From Dryocosmus kuriphilus (Eukaryota; Arthropoda; Insecta; Hymenoptera; Cynipidae), in contig CM076190.1 of NCBI GenBank assembly GCA_038277395.1, positions 250,275,256 to 250,339,255 of the forward strand: a stretch of DNA of 64,000 nt. The letters are read 5' to 3'. Numbering within the stretch: position 1 is the stretch's first letter; each line of letters starts with the position of its first letter. Both the position numbers and the translations under genes were made by a program. The notes beneath the pieces were generated by a model, which ran no database searches, was not told the DNA's origin, and worked only from the letters and a program-made list of their open reading frames with translations. This document shows positions 1 through 10,558 of the stretch, in pieces.

Positions 1-527
1 TTGAATTGCTTAAACTTTTTCTATTGTCTAAGAGTCTCTTGGAATTTTTTTCTGATTCGGAATCTTCTGTGTCTTCACTCGGCTCCTGTGGCGTTTTTTC
101 TAATGAGCAGAGTTTATTCTCCGAGGTATTTTTGAGCACTGGAGAATTTTTAGCTGAGGAATCATCTGAAAAAGATACCTTTGTTTTTTTACTCATTGCA
201 CTTTCTCGAAAATTGGGTTCAAGCGATTTTTTGTGTGACAAAGGACAAGCCTTTTTCTTTTGAGAACTGGCTGAACAGATTTTTGTAGAAGGCAAATATG
301 GTGTTTTGAAAAAATCTTTAGGGTCCAAGTTTTCTTGAGAAAGTGGTTTTGTTATATTTTTACAGTTTTTTGGACTTTCGGACAAGTTTTGTGGATCCTT
401 CATTGAAGAAACCTTTTTTGAAAAAACGTCCATTTTGTCACATGAGGAGTTTTTTTTGATGTCATATTTGTTGCAGATGATGGGTTTTTCAACCTTTGAA
501 GTTGTACCTTCAGGATATGGATGAAAC
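1..527 (-). CDS. Partial exon of an unidentified, probably disordered host protein
   Basis: The minus strand is open from 527 to the window edge, about 175 codons without a stop. A good 3' splice site (T-rich tract then CAG) sits just outside 527, so this reads as an internal or terminal exon whose upstream part lies to the right or outside the window. The translation is rich in Ser, Lys, Glu and Asn, with runs such as SEDTEDSESEKNSK, and shows no recognisable domain; it looks intrinsically disordered, like many nuclear or chromatin proteins. Base composition is less AT-extreme than the flanking repeats. The plus-strand 85-codon frame over the same stretch is judged its shadow. It could instead be a fragment of a repeat-borne gene. 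The exon reading is inference from the open frame plus the splice signal. Confidence 0.5.
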
Positions 528-649
528 CTGCAAAAAATATTAAATGTTAAAAATATTAAAAACATTACAAAATATTTATTTTTAAATATAGAAGAGAAAG
601 AAAATCTGTTTATAAGAAATGGTATATTTATAAATAATTTAAAATACTG
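528..649. other. Short AT-rich interval, probable intron start
   Basis: Next to the 3' splice site of the exon, this stretch is AT-rich with no coding signal. It leads into the tRNA-like repeat family. Confidence 0.3.
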
Positions 650-890
650 GTGTTATTTTATCGACCAGGATAATTAAATAATTAATCATCCGCGTCATCC
701 TGCTGAATGAGAAACGAGAAACGATCTACTGAAGCCTCGGCGGCGTAACTGGAAAACGCTCCACTCGTAAATAGTGTTCCCGGTTCAAATCTGGACCGAG
801 GTAGATTTTTTCTCGTTTCTTGAAAAAATTACTTGGACCAATAATAGATAAAAATTTAACTTCAGAAATTAATTATTTATAAATAATGGT
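650..890 (+). repeat. tRNA-like repeat unit, inverted relative to the copies at 2225-2776
   Basis: This unit carries the GAGAAACGAGAAA boxes, a tRNA-like core and a GATAATTAA-type edge. The same segments occur in reverse orientation at about 2240-2470 and 2510-2770, so 650-2776 is an inverted-repeat block with low-complexity filler in the middle. The family recurs at 17862-17904 and 20011-20210. Confidence 0.6.
734..802 (+). other. tRNA-like sequence, copy 1 (not a functional tRNA)
   Basis: GCCTCGG at the 5' end pairs with CCGAGGT at the 3' end. A box-A-like GGCGTAACTGG and a box-B-like GGTTCAAATC are present. This copy has lost bases in the anticodon/variable region, so the cloverleaf is incomplete. 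It is best read as a tRNA-derived Pol III promoter unit, as in a SINE. Confidence 0.5.
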
Positions 891-2224
891 ACATGATTTT
901 GCAATTATTATTGCGATTAGAGAATTTATTTTTACATCTTTTTCACAAATATCTCAAAGATTTCAAAAGAGATAAAAAAAATTTCAGATTTAAAAATAAT
1001 GCATCAATATGTCAGACATCTCAAATATTTCAAAAGATTTTACAAAAATTTCAAAGATTTAAAATATATCATAGATTTCTAAACATTTTAGAAAATTTCA
1101 GAAAGATAATCAAAAGTTTCACAAAAATTTCAAAGATTTTAAAATATTTAAAAATATTTGACAAACATTCATTTCACTTGACGAATTCCAAGAAACTTGA
1201 CAAAGATTTTTCAAAGAATTTCAGAAGATTAAAAAATTTTTGGGATATTTGGAAATATTTCAGGGAAGTAAAAGATTTAAACAATTTGAAAAAATTTCAA
1301 CATTTTTAAGGGATTTCTAAGAATATTATTCATTTTAAGGGTTTCAAGGGATTTTAAATAATTTGCAGGATTTTTAAAGATTCCAAGGATTTCAAGGAGT
1401 TTCAAAAGATGTAAAGGATGTTAACATTTTTAAGGGGAAAGATTAAAAATTTAAAGGAATTTCAGAAGATTAAAATTAAAAAATTTAAAGGGATTTCAGA
1501 AGATTAAATTTTTTTTTGGGATTTCAAGGAGTTTCAAAAGATTCAAAGGATTTCAAAAATTGCAAGTAGAAAAATTAAAAAATTTAAAGGAATTTAAGAA
1601 GATGAAGTTTTTTGGGATTTTAAAGAATTTTGTAGGATTTTTTAAGATTCCAAGGATTTCTAGGGACTTTAAAGAGTTTCAAAAGATTTAAACAATTTGA
1701 AAGATTTCAAGGAGAAAGATTAATAGATTTAAAGGAATCTGAGAAGATTTAAAAAATTTTGTAGACTTTTTTAAGATTCCAAGGATTTCTAGGGATTTTA
1801 AGGAGATTCAAAAGATTTAAAGGATTTCAAAGATTTTAGGGCGTTTTGAAAGACTTCAAGGAATTTCAAGAAATTTAAACAATTTCAAGGAATTTCAAAA
1901 AGATTTAAAGGCTTTCCAAGGATATTATTGATTTTAAGATTTTAAAGCAATTTAAAATAATTTTGTAAGATTTTTAAAGATTCCAAGGATTTCAAGGAAT
2001 TACAAAAGTTATAAAGGATTTCCAATGAAATTATTCATGTTAAGGGATTTTAAAGAATTTTGTAGGATTTCTAAAAATTCCAAGAGAATTCTACGAATTT
2101 CAACATATTACAATTTTTCTAGGGAATCGCAAATGATTTCAAAAGATTTTAAAGATTTTACGGTATTTTCAAAAATTCCCAAAAATTCCTTGAAATTCCT
2201 TAAATTTCTTGTAATTTATTAAAA
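891..2224. repeat. Low-complexity filler made of TTTCAAGGATTT-like motifs
   Basis: About 1.3 kb of irregular repeats of AAGATTTCAAA / TTCAAGGATTT-type words. Two frames (893-1309 and 2025-2222) are open only because of this composition (Phe/Lys/Ile-rich) and are not credible genes. The same style of filler follows the tRNA-like copy at 20031-20094. Confidence 0.6.
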
Positions 2225-2302
2225 CTGCTGAAGTTAGTTTCTGATGTTAACTTTTTATCGATTAATGGTCCAAATAACTTTTTGGAGAAACGAGAAAAAA
2301 TC

Positions 2303-2361
2303 TACGAACCGGGAACGCCACTATTCATGAGTGGAGCGTTTTCCAATTACGCCACCGAGGC
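2303..2361 (-). other. tRNA-like sequence, copy 2
   Basis: It keeps the D-arm-like and anticodon-arm-like parts but lacks part of the T-arm and 3' acceptor strand. Same family as 734-802. Confidence 0.45.
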
Positions 2362-2580
2362 CTCAGTAGACTGTTTCTCGTTTCTCATTGAACAGGATGA
2401 CGCGGATGTGCATCTATGCCTATGAAATGTCAGTCTGAATAAATTGCCCGAATCTGGCTCTAATTTAAAACACTGGTGTCATTCCATCGAACAGGATAAT
2501 TAAGTAATTAGTTTCTGATGTTAATTTTTTATCGATTATTGGTATAAATAATTTTTTGGAGAAACGAGAAAAAATCTAAC

Positions 2581-2649
2581 TCGGCCCGGATTTGAACCGG
2601 GAACGCCACTATTCACGAGTGGAGCGTTTTCCAATTACGCCACCCAGGC
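2581..2649 (-). other. tRNA-like sequence, copy 3 (best preserved)
   Basis: On the minus strand it has box A (TGGCGTAATTGG), an anticodon-like stem CCACT/AGTGG with the 7-nt loop CGTGAAT, and a T-arm CCCGG/CCGGG with loop TTCAAAT. The loop would read TGA but has G instead of the invariant T before the anticodon. A normal serine tRNA would also need a long variable arm. Hence it is tRNA-derived rather than functional. Confidence 0.55.
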
Positions 2650-2776
2650 CTCAGTAGATTGTTTCTCGTTTCTCATTTAACAGGATGACGCGGATGTGCA
2701 TCTATGCCTGTGAAATTTAAGCCTGACTAAATTGCCCGAATCTGTCTATAATTTAAAACATTGGTGTTATTCCATC

Positions 2777-2782
2777 GACCAG
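2777..2782. repeat. Target-site duplication GACCAG (left)
   Basis: GACCAG precedes the first element base and is repeated at 17856-17861. The undisturbed site (CCATCGACCAGGATAATT) is seen inverted near 20180-20205, confirming a 6-bp duplication. Confidence 0.9.
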
Positions 2783-3009
2783 AGTAGTTATACAGGGCCG
2801 GTTCTGTGACAAGATCCCTGTTACCGACAGTTACCGACATCGAGAGCTAAAGCGGTTCAAGTCCGCGCTAAGCATCTAGCCCGGTGTGACGTCAGTAAAT
2901 AAATAATACGCGATTGTTAAACATGAATTTTGCATAAACAAATATCTCCCTCTGTCTCTCTCTCTGCCCCTCTCTCTCTTTCTCCTATGCCACGGGTCAA
3001 GAGGATATA

Positions 3010-4150
3010 ATAAAGTAATTATGTGACAAGAATTTGACAGCGCATGTGTAAGAGATGGAATGAGGCATTACTAATTGATATAATTTATTGCTTCCGTAAT
3101 GCGTTAAGATAAAATTTAAAAGTAGGTCACGAGTCTAATAAGATTAAAAAGGAATCTTTGTTCTATAAAGCATAGGGAGAATTATTGAGGAATTTATATC
3201 ATTAAAAATACTCGTGAAAAGTATGACTCATTCTTATGGAATGTGTTTATCGCGCAGGCTGCGAACGTGCCTAACTTGATTATAAAGAAACCCTTTGTTC
3301 TATAAAACATCATGAAAATATATAATATATAGTAATTATGTGACATGAATTTGACAGCGCACGTGTAAGAGATGAAATGTGGCATTACTAATTGATATAA
3401 TTTATTGCTTCCGTAATGCGTTAAAATAAAATTTAAAAAGTAGGTCACGAGTCTAATAAGATTAAAAAGGAATCTTTGTTCTATAAAGCATAGGGAGAAT
3501 TATTGAGGAATTTATATCGTTAAAAATACTCGTGAAGAGTATGACTCATTCTTATATAATGTGTTTATCATTTAGACTGCAAACCTGCCTAAACGTGTCT
3601 AACTTGATTATAAAGAAACCCTTTGTTCTATAAAACATATCATGAAAATATAATATAGTAATTATGTGACAAGAATTTGACAGCGCACGTGTAAGAGATG
3701 AAATGTGGCATTACTAATTGATATAATTTATTGCTTCCGTAATGCGTTAAAATAAAATTTAAAAAGTAGGTCACGAGTCTAATAAGATTAAAAAGGAATA
3801 TTTGTTCTATAAAGCATAGGGAGAATTATTGAGGAATTTATATCATTAAAAATACTCGTGAAGAGTATGACTCATTCTTATATAATGTGTTTATCATTTA
3901 GACTGCAAACCTGCCTAAACGTGGCTAACTTGATTATAAAGAAACCCTTTGTTCTATAAAACATATCATGAAAATATAATATAGTAATTATGTGACAAGA
4001 ATTTGACAGCGTACGTGTAAGAGATGAAATGTGGCATTACTAATTGATATAATTTATTGCTTCCGTAATGCGTTAAAATAAAATTTAAAAGTAGGTCACA
4101 ATCTGATCTGATTACGAAGGAATCTTTGTTCTATAAAACATAGGGAGACT
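3010..4150. repeat. Subterminal tandem repeat, about 317-326 bp x 3.5 (left arm)
   Basis: Units begin near 3015, 3332, 3658 and 3983. Each contains GTAATTATGTGAC, a TTGACAGCGC block and a CGTAATGCGTTAA block. Subterminal arrays of this kind often serve as transposase or replication-protein binding sites; that role is inferred. The mirror lies at about 16490-17630. Confidence 0.7.
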
Positions 4151-4299
4151 TATTGAAGAATTTATGCCATCAAAAGTATCCGATTTCTGTAACGCATATA
4201 GTTATGGAATGTGTTTATGTATAAGCTAATCGACATGATTTATTACTTCCCTAATGTGTTATGGTATGAAAAAAAGATAAGAGTGTTGAGTGGATGACT

Positions 4300-7290
4300 T
4301 ATTTGAAAGTATATATATTTTATTCATGGGAATTTATAAAAGACTAAAGAAGATTCTAGTAAAGCGTTTTACAAGTATCTCAATAATGTATTGACATTTT
4401 GTAATGTTAATAATATGATTCTTGTGAAAAAAGGGTTCATGTCCATGCTAAATAAAAAATTAATTAGAAGAGCAATTGTTCAGTTCAAAATATGCAGAAA
4501 TGATTTAAAGTCTTTCCTTATCAAAGTAAAACGTAGCGCGTGCGTTTGACGGTCTTTGCTCTTATCTCTAAATGGATTCTAGATAGATATTAGGTATTTT
4601 ATTCTTTAGGAGTAATTTAACAAAACGTCAGTCTAATGTTTGTATGCTGAGGGTTCGATCGCACAAATCACATGAGGTCATGCATAGGCAGGAAATCCGA
4701 TATTAAGTAAATTTCAAGACCTAAAGTTATTGATGAAATTTATGCTCTTATATTTTAGACTACAAAAATATTTTCAAGAATTTTTCAGGGTTACATTGAT
4801 CCGTTTCGTTTTACTCCTCATATGAATAAAATAAAAAGCTAGTATTACTGTACCACAATGAAAGAATATTCTCTCAATATATATCCAGATTAAATATTTT
4901 TCATAGCAAGTATGACGCCAATATTGTAATATAATATGCTGTGAAAAAAGATAAGAGCGTTGAGTAGATGGTGTGATGCATTAACTTATTTGAAAGTATA
5001 TATATTTTATTCATGGGAATTTATAAAAGACTAAAGAAGATTCTAGTAAAGCGTTTTACAAGTATCTCAATAATATATTGAAATTTTGTAATGTTAATAA
5101 TATGATTCTTGTGAAAAAAGGGTTCATGTCCATGCTAAATAAAAAGTTAATTAAAAGAGCAATCTCCAGTTGAAAATATGCAGAAATAGTTTAAAGTCTT
5201 TCCTTTCAAGGGAAAGTACTTCTTTATTTTCATAAGATAAACTACTATAATATAATTTTATTAAATAATTGTTGAAAATCGTCTTTTAGTAAAGATCAAA
5301 GGGTGAACACTAAGGAATTAATAAAGAGATAAAGTTAGATGAGTGAAGTACAGCTATGCAATTTTTGAACAATTTATTTGCATATAAATTTTAAGCCTAA
5401 CCAATGTTAGACTTACATTTTTGACCAATGTGTATCAAATGACATAAAATTCTGAGAAATTGCACAAACAATAGTATCAGGTTACATGGAATTCTTGAGA
5501 TATGACGTCATACTACATATTTTCATGCAAGTTTAAACAGGATTTACCCCCACTTTCCAGAAATTTAACATCAGCAATGGTATCAAGTTACATAGAATTC
5601 TGATATGTTTGAAAATCCATTCGTTGATCGCTACAATAATATACCATGCAAAACTATACTATACTATACTATATGGTGCAGCAGCTGAAAGAGTTATTAA
5701 ATCTAAACATTTTAATCTGCACTTTGCTTTTCAGTATGATTCAGAGCGATTTTATTAATCTAATTCTTATTATACTATTATACTTTCCGTTTTACTCGCC
5801 ATATCAATAAACTAAAAAGCTAGTATTACTTTACCACGAGGAAAGAATATTCTCTCAATATATATCCAGATTAAACATTTTTCATAGCAAGTATAACGCC
5901 AATATTGTAATATAATATGCTGTGAAAAAAGATAAGAGCGTTGAGTAGATGGTGTGATGCATTAACTTATTTGAAAGTATATATATTTTATTCATGGGAA
6001 TTTATAAAAGACTAAAGAAGATTCTAGTTAAGCGTTTTACAAGTATCTCAATAATATATTGAAATTTTGTAATGTTAATAATATGATTGTTGTGAAAAAA
6101 GGGTTCATGTCCATGCTAAATAAAAAGTTAATTAAAAGAGCAATTGTACAGTTGAAAATATGCAGAAATAGTTTAAAGTCTTTCCTTTCAAGGAAAAGTA
6201 CTTCTTTATTTGCATAAGATAAACTACTACATTATAATTTTATTAAATAATTGTTGAAAATCGTTTTTTAGTAAAGATCAAAGGGTGAACACTAAGGAAT
6301 TAATAAAGAGATAAAGTTAGATGAGTGAAGTTACAGCTATGAAATTTTTGAACAATTTATTTGCATATAAATTTTAAGCCTAACCAATGTTAGACTTACA
6401 TTTTTGACCAATGTGTATCAAATGACATAAAATTCTGAGAAATTGCACAAACAATAGTATCAGGTTACATGGAATTCTTGAGATATGACGTCATTACATA
6501 TTTTCATGCAAGTTTAAACAGGATTTACCCCCACTTTCCAGAAATTGAACATCAACAATGGTATCAAGTTACATAGAATTCTGATATGTTTGAAAATCCA
6601 TTCGTTGTTCGCTACAATAATATACCATGCAAAACTATACTATACTATACTATATGGTGCAGCAGCTGAAAGAGTTATTAAATCTAAACATTTTAATCTG
6701 CACTTTGCTTTTCAGTATGATTCAGAGCGATTTTATTAATCTAAGTCTTATTATACTATTATACTTTTCGTTTTACTAGCCATATCAATAAACTAAAAAG
6801 CTAGTATTACTTTACCACGAGGAAAGAATATTCTCTCAATATATATCCAGATTAAACATTTTTCATAGCAAGTATGACGCCAATATTGTAATATAATATG
6901 CTGTGAAAAGGATAAAAGCGTTGAGTGAACAGTATGATGCATTAACTTATTTGAATTTATATACATTTTGTTCCATGGGACTTTATAATAGACTAAAGAA
7001 GACTCTGGTTAAGCGTTTTACAAGCATCTGAAACACGTACGTTTTGGAATTTGTAATGTTACTAATATGATTCTTGGGGAAAAAAAGGGTTCATGTCCAT
7101 GATAAATAAAAAATTAATTAGAAGAGCAATTGTACAATTCAAAACATGCAGAATAGCATACTATACTATACTATATAGTGCAATGGGCGAAGGAGTTATA
7201 TTAAATCTAAACATTTTAATCTGCACTTTGGTTTCTACTATGATGATGATTTGGTGTCAGTTGAGCAAGCTTGATTAAAGGACTCATACT
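4300..7290. repeat. About 980-bp tandem repeat x 3 (left arm)
   Basis: The word CTCTCAATATATATCCAG recurs near 4870, 5850 and 6830. Each unit also carries a GGGTTCATGTCCATG segment, and two carry a short (CTATA)n run followed by a GGTGCAGCAGCTG-type stretch. Short frames inside (6545-6739, 7093-7278) are low-complexity and not convincing genes. The mirror is at about 13350-16330. Confidence 0.65.
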
Positions 7291-7539
7291 TCCCATTTTA
7301 ATTCCAAACTCTATATTTATTATATTGAAAGAACTCAACCCGTACACCAATCAATGTTTTTAGTGAAGCAGTTTCAACGAATGAACGAGTTTAGAGTTGG
7401 AACTATTGCAGAAGATTTGTGTGTTTAAAAAGGTACCATACGCAGTGTGAAAAAAAAAAATGTTGCAATATAAGACAAAATTATGACAAAACTAAAGAAA
7501 AATGTTGTTTATAAATGTTATAAATGTTTATAAATATTT

Positions 7540-9090
7540 ACTGAGGAGGAGGAGGAGGAGGAGGAGGGAGAGGAGGAATTTATAATTAAGTAAAATACTC
7601 AAAATTTTGCACTCAACCATTACAAGCCTTAGACTGTCAGTTAGAAACTCTAAAACTGAGATGAGTCTCTTGAATTTTTATAATAACCAAAATGAGTGTT
7701 AGTGAAAGAAATTAAAAAGTAGTTATGCATTTAAAATTATATTTCATAAACAAGTACTTATTGCACTTAAAAAGTACTTTAAATTTAACTTATTAAAAGA
7801 ACTGTACAATATTGAGTAATAGAAAAACCATTTCATACTTAGTGCTTTGCTGAGTAAAATTTTTTTAAATTTCGTTTACTGTAAATAATTCTGATATCTA
7901 ATTTGACACATAGCCTTTTCAAAGTCGTTTTTATATTTAGTGAAGAGTGGTGAAGGAGGAGTGTGAGGAGGAGGCTGTAATTAAATAAAATACTCAAAAT
8001 TTTGCGCTCAACGGTTACAAGCCTTAGACCATCAGTTAGAAACTCTAAAACTTATAATCACCAAAATGAGTGTGGGTGAAAGAAATTAGGTAGTACATAT
8101 TACATTTCTTAAACAAGTACTTACTACACATAAGACCTCTTACATTTTATAATAATCAAACTGAGTTCGGGTAAAAGAAATGAAGATGTAGATATCAATT
8201 TAAAAATTATATTTCATAAACACATATTTACAATGTTTAAAGATCACTTAGAATTTAACATATTAAAAACTATAATAGCATAGAGTAATAGAAAATCCTG
8301 TTGCATACTTAGTACCACATTGGATCTATTTGATTATTTTTTTATGAATTAGTGAGATAAAACTTGTAATCACATATACTACATGTGTTAATTCTACTAT
8401 TGGAAATAATAAACTAGCTCTTAAGCTATTGAAATCAGCTACTAACAAATTATTTAATAATTATATCCTCTCTTATTTCATTAATGATTGAAATTATTTC
8501 AATGCATTATTTCCGTTACCATCTGCTTGAGATTGTTAAAGGAACCGAAATCGATCTACCAAATAAGTCAGCTACATAAACTTTATAATCCTCTCTAAGA
8601 AACATTGAAATAATCTTTAACACAACAGAGTAATATACTAAAAATCCTATACACTTAGCTGAAACACAGCAATAATAGCATGCTTAGTGAAGTATTGATG
8701 ATATTAAAATAGGCTATTATCAATGGAAAAAGCATATGTTTCTTCAACCAACATTGAACTCTAGTTAAAACAAATCTACTTCAAGAGATAACAAGGCAAT
8801 CTAAATTAATAATGAATAGAGTGCGCCACCATCAACCAAGTTGCTTTTCTTGTATATTTATAAGCACGTTTCTTTTGTATTTTTTACTAGATGTGAGCTT
8901 TGTCTTCTAAATAGATTTCTAATACTGATTCCTGTACTAATTAGATGAAATGGTTGATTTCTTGTATACTGGTATAAGGAATTTTTTCAATGATATTAAC
9001 ACTGAAATTAATCTCAATTAACTATTAAAAATATGTGACGAAGATATGGAGGAGTATGAGGAGGAGGAGGAGGGGAGAATAATTATGTAG
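7540..9090. repeat. GGA-tract-bearing duplications (left arm)
   Basis: GGA-rich tracts at about 7543, 7950 and 9045 are each followed by related sequence (AAATACTCAAAATTTTGC and similar). A further tract lies at 10040-10160 next to the gene. The units look like serial duplications of the gene-flanking segment; one still carries the gene's 3' end (8450-8568). Confidence 0.55.
8450..8568 (-). pseudogene. Decayed duplicate of the palindrome gene's 3' end (left arm)
   Basis: The minus strand reads a C-terminus like EIISIINEIRE...IIK followed by a stop, matching the end of the gene at 9399-10025. The preceding sequence still aligns at DNA level (GATCTACCAAAT) but contains stops. It shows that the gene, or its 3' part, was duplicated within the arm before the palindrome formed, since the mirror at 12066-12186 has the same decay. 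Confidence 0.6.
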
Positions 9091-9398
9091 TTAAAACAAG
9101 TAATCACTGAAAAATGTTGTATTCAATTATTACACATCTTAAATCATATGTTAGAAGCTTCAAAAGAAGTGATGAGCCACTCCTGCACTTAAAAACTAAA
9201 ATTAAATCAAGTGGGCGATTTAAAGAAGAAGTACACATATATGTTGAAAATTAGATTTATTTAACTTACTGCATTACAGTAAATTCTTAAATATAATTAC
9301 AGGAAATTGTGAATCCAATAATTACAATGTTAGTTCAACTGTTAGGAATATTGAACCAACAGTTGCTAAAGTGTTTACATCATTAATTAAAAGTATTA

Positions 9399-10040
9399 TC
9401 ATTTAATAATACCAGCCTCTCTTAATTCATTAATGATTGAAATTATTTCGAGCAACTTATTTCTGCTTCCAGTTGATTGGGATTTTAAAAGTTGACGCAT
9501 TCGATCTACCAAATCATTCGGATCTTCCCAGTATTCTGAAAATCTTTCTTCTATTTCATATTCAGAGGAAATGTCACTTTCATCATCATCATCATCATCA
9601 TCATTAATATAACCCTCATCCTCATCTTCATTATTTCCATCATCAGCAGCATCATTATTGATTGTCATGGATGGTAAATCATCATGTTGACCAAAATCTT
9701 CTCCTTCACCTTCATCTTCTGATTCTATTTTTCGCTTCTTAACATATGATTCCAATTCAGGTTTACCCCTCTGAGTAATGTCCACAAGTTTCTTTAATGG
9801 AGAAGAATATAGTTTGATTTCGTCTTGAATAGCTGGATCACCATTAGGTTTAAACTTTTTCTGCTTTCCATGAATTGTGTCACTAGTCTTTCTATTATGT
9901 TTATTGCTGTTTTGAATTATTCTTATAGCTTCAGGCACCTTTGCAACTTGGCGAAAGCCTCTCTCATCATTATCATCATACACACGATTCTTTGCTGTGC
10001 AAGAGTATTTTGCATGTCTTTTTAAATTATCGAGTCGTGA
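9399..10040 (-). pseudogene. Zinc-finger/acidic protein gene, left-arm copy, 5' end deleted
   Basis: An open frame on the minus strand ends at 9399. Recognisable protein starts near SRVYSRLDNLKRHAKYSC (the second half of a C-x2-C-x12-H-x4-C finger). It continues into a basic middle (GKQKKFKPNG, KKRKIE), a strongly acidic region with an eight-Asp run, and a helical C-terminus (LVDRMRQLL, EIISIINELREAGIIK). Relative to the right arm, about 81 bp are missing, removing the TATA region, the start codon and the first two zinc-ligand cysteines. The frame continues artificially upstream through the GGA tract as poly-Leu to 10199, which is not real protein. The distal frame is intact, unlike the right copy. 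Function is unknown; a DNA-binding or regulatory role is inferred from the finger and charge pattern. Confidence 0.65.
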
Positions 10041-10165
10041 ATAAACTCTTGAACTGAGAAGGAGGAGGAGGAGGAGGAGGAGGAGGAGGAGGAGGAGGAG
10101 GAGAAGGGGTAGGATTAAGAGGAAGGTTATGAGTAGGAGGAGGAGGAGGAGGAGGGGGGAAGGGA
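10041..10165. repeat. GGA microsatellite tract, left of centre
   Basis: An imperfect (GGA)n tract. It mirrors the (TCC)n tract at about 10410-10500 but is longer. The length difference between arms is expected for a microsatellite. Confidence 0.85.
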
Positions 10166-10278
10166 GGATATAAACATAACCTCTAATATTGAATACCATT
10201 TTCCCTTTTTCCAGCTCTGAAAATGTTCCCTGAAATTTATTTTACCCTTTCCAGCTCATAAAACGGAGGACAAGGTAG

Positions 10279-10291
10279 GTGAGGACCGCAG
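10279..10291. other. Central 13-nt spacer of the palindrome
   Basis: GTGAGGACCGCAG separates CAAGGTAG (ending at 10278) from CTACCTTG (starting at 10292). The arms pair perfectly right up to the spacer, so single strands could form a hairpin with a very short loop. Confidence 0.9.
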
Positions 10292-10503
10292 CTACCTTGT
10301 CCTCCGTTTTATGAGCTGGAAAGGGTAAAATATAAATTTCAGGGAACATTTTCACAGCTGGAAAAAGGGAAAATGGTATTCAATATTAGAGGTTCTGTTT
10401 ATATCCTCCCTTCCCCCCTCCTCCGCCTCCTCCTCCTACTCATAACCTTCCTCTTAATCCTACCCCTTCTCCTCCTCCTCCTCCTCCTCCTCCTCCTTCT
10501 CAG

Positions 10504-10558
10504 TATATAAACTCAGCACTAGTGACTGAACTGTCATTCGTGTTGTGGCAGTGACAAA
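10504..10558 (+). promoter_or_regulatory. TATA-like core promoter and short leader of the right-arm gene
   Basis: TATATAAACTCAG at about 10504 lies 55 bp upstream of the ATG at 10559. An initiator-like TCAGCAC/TCATTCG lies downstream and the start context is GACAAAATGG. The segment falls within the stretch deleted from the left arm, so only the right copy could use it. Confidence 0.5.

Larger units (their letters stand above)
2225..2776 (-). repeat. Two tandem tRNA-like repeat units (about 285-290 bp each)
   Basis: Two head-to-tail units run from AGTTTCTGATGTTAA through the tRNA-like core and a GATGACGCGGATGTGCATC block to CCATCGA(A/C)CAG. The second unit ends at the GACCAG where the giant palindrome inserted. 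The continuation (GATAATTAAG...) resumes at 17862, showing that the family predates the insertion. Confidence 0.65.
2783..10278 (+). repeat. Left arm of the giant palindrome
   Basis: It mirrors 10292-17855. Corresponding short frames are identical in translation (for example 6545-6739 with 13901-14095, and 7093-7278 with 13362-13547). It lacks about 81 bp present in the right arm just upstream of and into the gene start, and has a longer GGA tract. Confidence 0.85.

Noticed and set aside
893..2222. Coding frames at 893-1309 and 2025-2222
   Set aside because: Low-complexity Phe/Lys/Ile translations of degenerate repeats.
2581..2649. Functional tRNA-Ser(TGA) gene
   Set aside because: U33 is replaced by G, there is no long variable arm, copies are degenerate and tandemly embedded.
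6545..7278. Small frames of 61-64 codons mirrored in both arms
   Set aside because: Identical translations come from the mirrored DNA; composition and the (CTATA)n run inside give no protein signal.
10041..10199. Poly-Leu N-terminal extension of the left-arm gene
   Set aside because: It is the translation of the GGA microsatellite after the true start was deleted.
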